DNA of 64,000 nt. Source: Flaviflagellibacter sp963786225. GTDB lineage: Bacteria; Pseudomonadota; Alphaproteobacteria; Rhizobiales; Methylopilaceae. The stretch is from contig CAWAYQ010000030.1 of assembly GCA_963786225.1 (NCBI GenBank), forward strand, positions 12,264 through 76,263. Direction: 5' to 3'. The notes beneath the pieces were generated by a model, which saw only the letters and a list, made by a program, of their open reading frames with translations, did no database searches and was not told the DNA's origin. Made by a program: the position numbers and the translations under genes. How positions within the stretch are numbered: position 1 is the first letter of the stretch; each line of letters begins with the position of its first letter. Positions 57,282 through 64,000 of the stretch are shown piece by piece.

Positions 57282-58469
57282 TCAGTTGGTGACCGCGGCG
57301 TAGTCGTAGGCGCCGTTCTTCCAGACATACATGACGTAGCCCGGGAGCGTGACGTCGCCCTTGTCGTTGAAGTCGATGTCGCCGATGACGGTCTTGAACT
57401 TACCGTCGTCGAGCGCCTTCACGACGCCGTCGTAATCGGTCGAGCCGGCCGTCTTCACGGCTTCCGCCCAGGCCTGGACGGCGGCGTAGGTGTAGAGCAC
57501 GTAGCCTTCGGCCTTCTGGCCGGCCGCATCGAACTTCTTCACGATCTCGGCGTTGCCCGGGTCCTTGGCCGGATCGGGAGAGAAGGTCATCAGCGTGCCT
57601 TCGCCGGCGGTGCCGGCAATGGTCCAGAACTCGGCCGCGACCAGCGCGTCGCCGGCCATGACGGGAGCCTGCACGCCCTGCTGGCGCAGCTGCTTCACGA
57701 GGTTGCCGGCTTCGGTGTGGTAGGTGCCGGTATAGACGAGGTCGACGTTCGCCTGCTTCAGCTTCGAGACGAGCGCCGAGAAGTCGGTGTCGCCCTTGTT
57801 GAAGCTGTCGACGAGGACCGGCTTGCCGCCGCCCGCTTCGAACGCCTTCTGGGCTTCGATCGCGAGACCTTCGCCGTAGGGCGACTTGTCGTTCAGGAAC
57901 GCGATGTTCTTGCCCGCGAAGTTCTTCAGGATGTACTCGGCGGCGGTCGGACCCTGCTGGTCGTCGCGGCCGCAGACGCGGTAGACGCCCGGGCCGGGAC
58001 GCTGGTCGGTGAACTTCGGATTGGTCGAGGCCGGGGAGATCTGGACGATCTTGGATTCGGCGTAGACGGCCGAGGCCGGGATCGACGCGCCCGAGCAGAA
58101 CGAGCCGGCGACGAAGACGGCGCCGGAACCGGCGACGCGGTTGGCGACGGAGGTCGATTCGGTGCCGTCGCACTTGTCGTCTTCGATCGCGACTTCGATC
58201 TGACGGCCGAGCAGACCGCCCGCGGCGTTGATGTCCTTCACGGCGGCTTCCGCGCCGGCCTTCATCTGTGCGCCGAAGGTCGCCTCGGAGCCGGTGATCG
58301 GTCCCTGGAGGACGATCTTGATCGGGCCGGTCGCGGCCGGAGCCGGGGCTTTGGCCGCCATTTCACTGCCGCCGGCCGGCGGTGTTGCTTCGGAAGACTT
58401 CTGCTCACCGCAGCCGACCAGAGCGAGCGTGCTGCAGAGCAGCAATCCCGCGAGAATAGATTTTGTCAT
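57282..58469 (-). CDS. livK: branched-chain amino acid ABC transporter binding lipoprotein (LivK/LivJ-type)
   Basis: The start is ATG 58469, ten bases after AAGGAG. Residues 1-20 form a lipoprotein signal with lipobox LALVGC (Cys20). After a low-complexity linker (residues 24-48) comes the type I binding fold: KIVLQGPITGSEATFGAQMK, INAAGGLLGRQIEVAIEDDKC, FVAGSFCSGASIPAS, DDQQGPTAAEYILK, DKSPYGEGLAIEAQ and YTGTYHTEAGNLVKQLRQQG. It captures leucine, isoleucine and valine (or related substrates) for LivHMGF. Lipid anchoring is less usual in rhizobial LivK proteins. Confidence 0.93.
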   Translation of the reverse strand: MTKSILAGLLLCSTLALVGCGEQKSSEATPPAGGSEMAAKAPAPAATGPIKIVLQGPITGSEATFGAQMKAGAEAAVKDINAAGGLLGRQIEVAIEDDKCDGTESTSVANRVAGSGAVFVAGSFCSGASIPASAVYAESKIVQISPASTNPKFTDQRPGPGVYRVCGRDDQQGPTAAEYILKNFAGKNIAFLNDKSPYGEGLAIEAQKAFEAGGGKPVLVDSFNKGDTDFSALVSKLKQANVDLVYTGTYHTEAGNLVKQLRQQGVQAPVMAGDALVAAEFWTIAGTAGEGTLMTFSPDPAKDPGNAEIVKKFDAAGQKAEGYVLYTYAAVQAWAEAVKTAGSTDYDGVVKALDDGKFKTVIGDIDFNDKGDVTLPGYVMYVWKNGAYDYAAVTN

Positions 58470-58576
58470 TGCCCCATACTCCTTCATCAGAAATCTTGCT
58501 TAACGCCGTGGGTATCAAGGGTTGTCCCGGCTGAATCCCATTCTGCATGGCTTTTCGGAAAGGGGAAGCCGGTTGC

Positions 58577-58918
58577 TCAGTTGCGCAGCCGCCACGACAG
58601 GAAACCGGACGGCTCGACCGCCCAGCCGTAACGATGGGTCATCTGGCGGACGCGCGTCATCCGGTGGCCGAAAACCGCGACTGCCGCCAGGACCACGAAA
58701 TCGACCAGATAATAATGCGGCGTGAGCAGCGTGCCGTGGAACAGCGCGAAGTGGATGAAACGCACCGCCGCCGTGAGCGGGATCATCCAGGCCACCGCCC
58801 GCAGCACCGGCTCCCAGGAATTGGCGACCGCGCGCCCGGTCATGTAGGCCGCGCCGCCGCCGAGCAGGAGCGTGACGATGATGAAATCCGTTATGCCGAC
58901 TTCCCAGATAACACCCAT
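58577..58918 (-). CDS. DUF6867 membrane protein of the liv operon
   Basis: From ATG 58918 the 113-residue product has three hydrophobic segments (about residues 10-28, 40-60, 69-85): DFIIVTLLLGGGAAYMTGRAVA, VAWMIPLTAAVRFIHFALFHG and LVDFVVLAAVAVFGHRM, with the end WAVEPSGFLSWRLRN. This is the DUF6867 family, regularly encoded next to livF in rhizobia. Its role with the transporter is unknown. It starts two bases before the livF stop. Confidence 0.8.
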   Translation of the reverse strand: MGVIWEVGITDFIIVTLLLGGGAAYMTGRAVANSWEPVLRAVAWMIPLTAAVRFIHFALFHGTLLTPHYYLVDFVVLAAVAVFGHRMTRVRQMTHRYGWAVEPSGFLSWRLRN

Positions 58919-58920
58919 GG

Positions 58921-59637
<717 letters not shown>

Positions 59638-59641
<4 letters not shown>

Positions 59642-60550
59642 ACCGAAATCTCCTCCGCGACGACTGCGCGGTCTCGTCTTCCTCGACGCCGAGATAGGCG
59701 GCGATGACCTTCGGATCGTTGCGCACGGCGCTCGGGCGTGCCGTCGGAAATCTTGCGGCCGTAGTCGAGCACGACGATGCGGTCGGAGATTTCCATCACG
59801 ACGCCCATGTCGTGCTCGATCAGCAGGATCGAGGTGTCGTGCTCCTTGCGGATCGCGAGGAGGAGTTCGTTCAGCTCGTCGCCTTCGCGCGCGTTGAGGC
59901 CGGCCGCCGGCTCGTCGAGGCAGAGAAGCACCGGGTCCGAACACATGGCGCGGGCGATTTCGAGCCGGCGCTGCGCGCCGTAAGGCAGGCTTGCGGCGGG
60001 ATCGTCGGCGCGGTCGATGAGGCCGGTCTTTTCCAGCCAGTAGCGCGCCTTGTCGATCGCGTCGCGCTCGGCCGGCCGTAGCCGCCGAGGCCGACAAGGC
60101 CGAGAAACGTATAGCCCGAGGCCACCATCAGCTTGTTGTGCTGGGCGATCAGCAGGTTTTCGAGCAGCGTCATGCCGCCGAACAGGCGGATGTTCTGGAA
60201 GGTGCGGGCGACGTGCGCGATGCTGCGAGACCTGGTGGTCCTGCATGCGCTCGAGCAGGAAGAGGGCGCCGTCCGGCGGTCTTGATCCATTGCTGCCCGG
60301 TCGATGGTGACGCGATCGACATCGGCTGAGCACCGCGTCATCGCCGTGGACCAGCGCGATGCGGCCCTCGGTCGGCTTGTAGAAGCCGGTGATGCAGTTG
60401 AACACGGTGGTCTTGCCGGCGCCGTTCGGGCCGATGATCGCGGTGATGTCGCCCTTGCGCGCATCGAACGACAGATCGTCGATCGCGATCAGGCCGCCGA
60501 ACCTCATGGTCAGATGTTCGACGCGCAGAATGATGTCCGTCGTGGGCCAT
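59638..60550 (-). CDS. livG: branched-chain amino acid ABC transporter ATPase LivG (at least five frameshifts)
   Basis: ATG 60550 overlaps the livM stop. After a shift near 60535 comes ILRVEHLTMRFGGLIAIDDL and Walker A GPNGAGKTTVFNCITGFY; the region 60150-60340 crosses several frames (VARTFQNIRLFGGMTLLENL, YTFLGLVGLGGYG); then ASLPYGAQRRLEIARAM and LLCLDEPAAGLN, DTSILLIEHDMGVVM; near 59728 another shift precedes VRNDPKVIAAYLGVEEDE, and the end is VVAEEISV. The full protein is near 304 residues and conserved throughout. The shift density marks a low-quality stretch. Confidence 0.88.
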
Positions 60551-61973
60551 CAGCCGCGGCCCTCCGAGATCATTTCGGCGCTGACGGTCTTCTTCTCTCT
60601 CAGGAAGACGGTTGGCGTTCGCGACGAGATCAGTCCGCGCGGCTGCCACACCATGATGACCACCATGACGAGGCCGAAGATCAGCATGCGGTAGGTGAAC
60701 GGGTCGAAGTCGGGGCCGAAGATCTTCTTGAGGAAGCCGAGATTGCGCAGCAGCTCGACGCCGCCGATGAGGACGAGCGCCGAGAAGACGACGCCGAGAT
60801 TGGAGCCGAGGCCGCCGAGGACGACGATGGCGAGCGACCAGCGCCGACTGGAGGAAGGTGAAGTCCGGACGGCTGAATATAGCCCTGGCGCGCCGCGAAG
60901 ACCGTGCCGGCGAAGCCGCCGAACATGGCACCGAGCGCGAAGGCCGTGAGCTTCGTGTTGACGACCGAAATGCCGAGCGAGCGGCAGGCGATCTCGTCTT
61001 CGCGCAGCGCCTCCCAGGCGCGGCCGATCGGCAGGCGGCGGAGGCGGATCGTGACGAGAAGCACGACGAAGGCGAGGAGCAGGGTGACGTAATAGAAGAA
61101 GATCAGCCGGTGGACCGGCGAATGGTGATGCCGAAGAATTGCGCGAAGCTGGTCGGTCCGCTCGGCACGAATTCGAAGCCCGAAGAAGCTCGGCCGCGGG
61201 ATGCGGTTGATGCCGCTCGCGCCGCCGGTGAATTCGCGCCAGTTGATGAGGACGAGGCGGATGATCTCGCCGAAGGCGAGCGTGACGATGGCGAGATAGT
61301 CGCCGCGCAGGCGCAGCACCGGAAAGCCGAGAACGCACGCCGAACATCGCCGCGATGATGCCGGCGAGCGGCAGGCAGACCCAGAAGGACAGGTCGTAGT
61401 TCATCGACAGCAGCGCGAAGGTGTAGGCGCCGACCGCATAGAAGGCGACATAGCCGAGGTCGAGAAGGCCGGCGAGGCCGACCACGATGTTCAGGCCCCA
61501 GCCGAGCAGCACATAGGTCAGGACGAGGACGCCGAGATCGATCCAGTAGCGGCCGGGCGTCATGCCGCCCGAGGTCCAGACGGCGAGGAACGGATAGGCG
61601 AAGCGCGAGCAGCGACGCATGCCGGGACGAGGAAGCGCCGCGCAGTAATGTCCAGCGACTGTCGGCACGGTGCGGCGGCGGCTTGCGCGCGCTCGCGGTT
61701 GCGGCTGGCGCCAGATCGTCATCATCAGGATGAAGCGGACGATGAAGACGATCGCCGTCATGCGAGAAGACGACATCCAAGCGTTGTCGAAGACGTAGGG
61801 TGCCGCGCGCGACCGTCCCGAAGCCGACGACCGGGTCAGTCAGGAGAAGCGTGATCAGCGCCCAGAAGGCGGCGTCTTCAGCAGCGCGATCGCGGGATGC
61901 GGGCGGCGATGACCGGGCGTCGACTGGCGCTTCTTCCACCGGGGCCGGAACGGGCGGAGCGTTTCCGGGCCAT
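60550..61973 (-). CDS. livM: branched-chain amino acid ABC transporter permease LivM (several frameshifts)
   Basis: ATG 61973 is five bases after the livH stop. The pieces are in several frames: APVEEAPVDARSS, AAFWALITLLLTDPVVGFGTV, MTAIVFIVRFILMM, YWIDLGVLVLTYVLLGWGLN, VGLAGLLDLGYVAFYAVGAY, LRLRGDYLAIVTLAFGEIIR, GRAWEALREDEIACRSLGIS (the ATPase contact) and VLGGLGSNLGVVFSALVLIG. About 474 residues. It forms the inner-membrane channel with LivH. Confidence 0.88.
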
Positions 61974-61977
61974 GCGG

Positions 61978-62896
61978 TCAGACCTTCTCGACCTCGGGCC
62001 GGCCGAGCAGGCCGCTCGGCAGGAAGATGAGAACGACGGACCAGGATCGAGAAGGCCGCGACGTCCTTGTAGTCGACCGAGACATAGCCGGCGAAGAAGG
62101 TCTCGATCAGGCCGATCGTCAGGCCGCCGAGAACGGCGCCCGGGAGCGAGCCGATGCCGCCGAGGACCGCCGCGGTGAAGGCTTTGATGCCGACGACGAA
62201 GCCGGCGTAGAAATCGGTCGACGCCGTAATAGATGAGATGCATCAGGCCGGCGACGGCGGCGAGCGCGGCGCCCGATGACGAAGGTCAGCGAGATCGTCC
62301 GGTCGACGTTGACGCCGAGAAGCGAGGCCATCTTGAGGTCCTGCTCGCAGGCGCGCTGGGCGCGGCCGAGCGAGCGTCCTGGTGACGAGCCAGGTGAAGA
62401 TGCACGAGCACGACCACGGTCGTGACGAACAGAGCGATCTGGGAATATTGCAGGATCACCGAGAAGTCGGCCTCCTTGAAGAACTCATGTAGCCGGGGAT
62501 GAGCGAGGGGAACGCCTTCTTGTCGGCGCCCTGCGCGTTCTGGACGTAGTTCTGCAGCACGATCGACATGCCGATCGCGGAGATGAGCGGGGCCAGGCGG
62601 AAGGAGCCGCGCAGCGGCCGATAGGCCATGCGCTCGACCGTCCAGCCATAGAGCGAGGTCAGCAGAGGCTGACGATGAGGAGGATGAGGAGGATAACCGG
62701 GGCCGAGGTGATGCCGATGCGAGAGCAGGGCGACCAGGATGACCAGCGAGATCATGGTCGAGACCATGAAGATGTCGCCATGGGCGAAATTGATCATGCC
62801 GATGATCCCGTAGACCATCGTGTAGCCGATGGCGATCAGGCCGTAGATCGATCCGAGCGTGACGCCATTGATCAGCTGCTGAAGGAAATACTCCAT
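61978..62896 (-). CDS. livH: branched-chain amino acid ABC transporter permease LivH (several frameshifts)
   Basis: ATG 62896 starts MEYFLQQLINGVTLGSIYGL, with YTMVYGIIGMINFAHGDIFM, LTSLYGWTVERMAYRPLRGS and PLISAIGMSIVLQNYVQNAQ typical of LivH. Downstream pieces in changing frames are MASLLGVNVDRTISLTFVIG, AFTAAVLGGIGSLPGAVLGG, FFAGYVSVDYKDVAAF and LPSGLLGRPEVEKV, ending TGA at 61978. About 306 residues. First gene of the liv operon. Confidence 0.88.
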
Positions 62897-63065
62897 CCGC
62901 CCCTTCACTCTCTCCCGGACCTGGGGTCCGTCATATTTGCCTTTTTTGGGCCGGAACCGCCGAAGCGTCCACAGCCATAAACAACAATCCGACAAGCCTG
63001 CATGCCTTTGCAAGACATTTGAAAGGCTAAGGCGCTTCTCTGGAGCAATAAGGAGAGCCTGAGCG

Positions 63066-64000
63066 GTGATTGTCGGTCCGATCGAGATCAAGCCCGTCAC
63101 GGCCACAGCGGCCAGCGGGGCCAGCCTGTCCGCCGTGCTGGCGGGCAAGGTGATCGAGGCGCGCCTGACGCTCGCTTTGGCCGACGGCCTGTTCCGGTTC
63201 ACAACCCCCGATGGCGATATCGACCTCGCTCTGCCGCGCAATCTGCCGCCGGGAACCAAAGTCAGCATCGCGCCCCAGCCGGGCGGCGCGCTCGAAGTCA
63301 CGATTCTGACGGAGGAGAGCGTGCCCGCGCCCTCAGTCCGTCCGGTCCAGCCCGGAGCGCCAACGCCCCTTCCTCCGCTCAATGTCACGGTGCGCCCGCG
63401 CGGGGTCATGCCTCCGCTGCCGCCAGGCCAGCCGGTCGAGGCAAAGGTCGTCTCCAATCCCGGCCAGGGCACGGTTCGGGTCGCGGTCGGATCGACGGAG
63501 ATCGACCTGCCTCTGGCGCGGCCGCTTCCGGCGGGCACCCAAGTTCGGCTGATGCCGCAGCCCGGCGGCACGGTCCAGGTCAGTCTCGCACCCGCTTCCG
63601 CTCCCGCACCGAGAGCGGGGTCGGCGCCTCCACAGAGCGCGCCGCCTCCGGCTCCGGTGTCCCATCCGTCCGTCTTTACAGTGAAGCCGGCGGACCCGGC
63701 GCCGCAGCTTCCGACCGGCCAGGTCATCGAGGCCCGGGTCGTGACCGCGCCGGAAGACGGCGCTGTGCGCTTCACCAGTCCCGAAGGCGAGTTCGAACTG
63801 CCGCTGCCGAAAGCGTTCCCGCCGGGCACATTGGCGCGGATCGTCGCGCAGCCGGGGGGTGCGTTTGTCGTGACAATTCGTCCGGACGCGCCGAAGAGCG
63901 ACATCGTCCGGCCCGCGACCGCACTTCCGCAATCCTCGCCGATCGTCGCGAGGCCGTTGCCGGTCACAATCCAGCCCGGTCCGGCGCTGCCCCCGTTCCC
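63066..64000 (+). CDS. repeat-module, proline-rich protein cut by the right edge, possibly FliK-like
   Basis: GTG 63066, ten bases after AAGGAG, opens a frame without stop to the window end (311 residues). It consists of at least three copies of a module of about 70-80 residues: GKVIEARLTLALADGLFRF-type start, DGDIDLALPRNLPPGTKVSI and a QPGG turn; copies begin near residues 24, 125 and 225 and are joined by proline-rich linkers. No signal peptide is seen. The module resembles the N-terminal part of some rhizobial flagellar hook-length control (FliK) proteins, which also begin with VxARV...D...G repeats, but this is a weak resemblance. The rest of the gene is outside the window. Confidence 0.6.
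   Translation, partial: MIVGPIEIKPVTATAASGASLSAVLAGKVIEARLTLALADGLFRFTTPDGDIDLALPRNLPPGTKVSIAPQPGGALEVTILTEESVPAPSVRPVQPGAPTPLPPLNVTVRPRGVMPPLPPGQPVEAKVVSNPGQGTVRVAVGSTEIDLPLARPLPAGTQVRLMPQPGGTVQVSLAPASAPAPRAGSAPPQSAPPPAPVSHPSVFTVKPADPAPQLPTGQVIEARVVTAPEDGAVRFTSPEGEFELPLPKAFPPGTLARIVAQPGGAFVVTIRPDAPKSDIVRPATALPQSSPIVARPLPVTIQPGPALPPF

Noticed and set aside
62456..63967. 503-codon minus-strand frame covering livH start and the right edge
   Set aside because: Only the part from 62896 downward is LivH. The upstream part is antisense to the repeat-module gene.

Overview
The window is GC-rich, densely coded DNA from an alphaproteobacterium, most likely of the order Hyphomicrobiales (Rhizobiales). 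This placement rests on the urtABCDE-ure urea operon, a gamma-beta fused urease subunit, the liv operon with a DUF6867 gene, the bioMNY biotin transporter, a SoxCD pair, an ArsR-methyltransferase gene next to metF, and interspersed palindromic repeats of the kind common in that order. The exact genus cannot be read from the sequence.

Layout. 1-5.3 kb is periplasmic redox metabolism: two sorbosone/aldose-type PQQ dehydrogenases (one cut by the left edge), a small cytochrome c, a DUF2231 membrane protein and a SoxCD sulfur/sulfite dehydrogenase pair. 5.7-12.9 kb is mixed: an MFS exporter, a tRNA with anticodon CAU, a PilZ protein, a cytochrome c, an esterase, a small secreted protein, and a membrane GGDEF-EAL protein translationally coupled to a Bug-family solute-binding protein. 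13-26 kb is one long minus-strand urea operon (urtABCDE, ureD, ureAB fusion, GFA protein, ureC, dps, DUF6314, ureE, ureF, ureG and a small gene) headed by a perfect sigma-54 promoter. 26.4-31.3 kb is an imelysin iron-uptake type cluster. 31.4-40.3 kb holds a PAP2 phosphatase, an RpiR regulator and a divergent amine cluster: permease, glutamine-synthetase-like ligase, aldehyde dehydrogenase, iron alcohol dehydrogenase and class I amidotransferase. The enzymes fit gamma-glutamylation, oxidation and deglutamylation of an amino alcohol such as ethanolamine. 40.6-43.8 kb encodes gnd-zwf-pgl. 43.9-49 kb encodes the biotin ECF transporter bioMN with two bioY genes, followed by an acyl-CoA ligase and a thiolase. 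49-57 kb contains paired small secreted proteins, murI, a GNAT acetyltransferase, metF, the ArsR-methyltransferase, a histone-H1-like protein, ettA and ccdA. 57.3-62.9 kb is the livHMGF-DUF6867-livK branched-chain amino acid operon. The right edge carries a long plus-strand gene made of repeated modules, cut off by the window.

Quality warning. More than 40 single-base frame changes interrupt otherwise complete, conserved genes, at least a dozen of them between 59.6 and 62.8 kb, and the tRNA has an extra base in its T-loop. Housekeeping genes such as zwf, metF, ettA and murI are affected, so uncorrected indels in the assembly are the simplest explanation. Genes are therefore annotated across the shifts, and start and stop choices within such genes are approximate. 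Four minimal-hairpin repeat loci of one family and single examples of two others lie between or inside operons; one repeat has entered the signal-peptide region of an imelysin gene.
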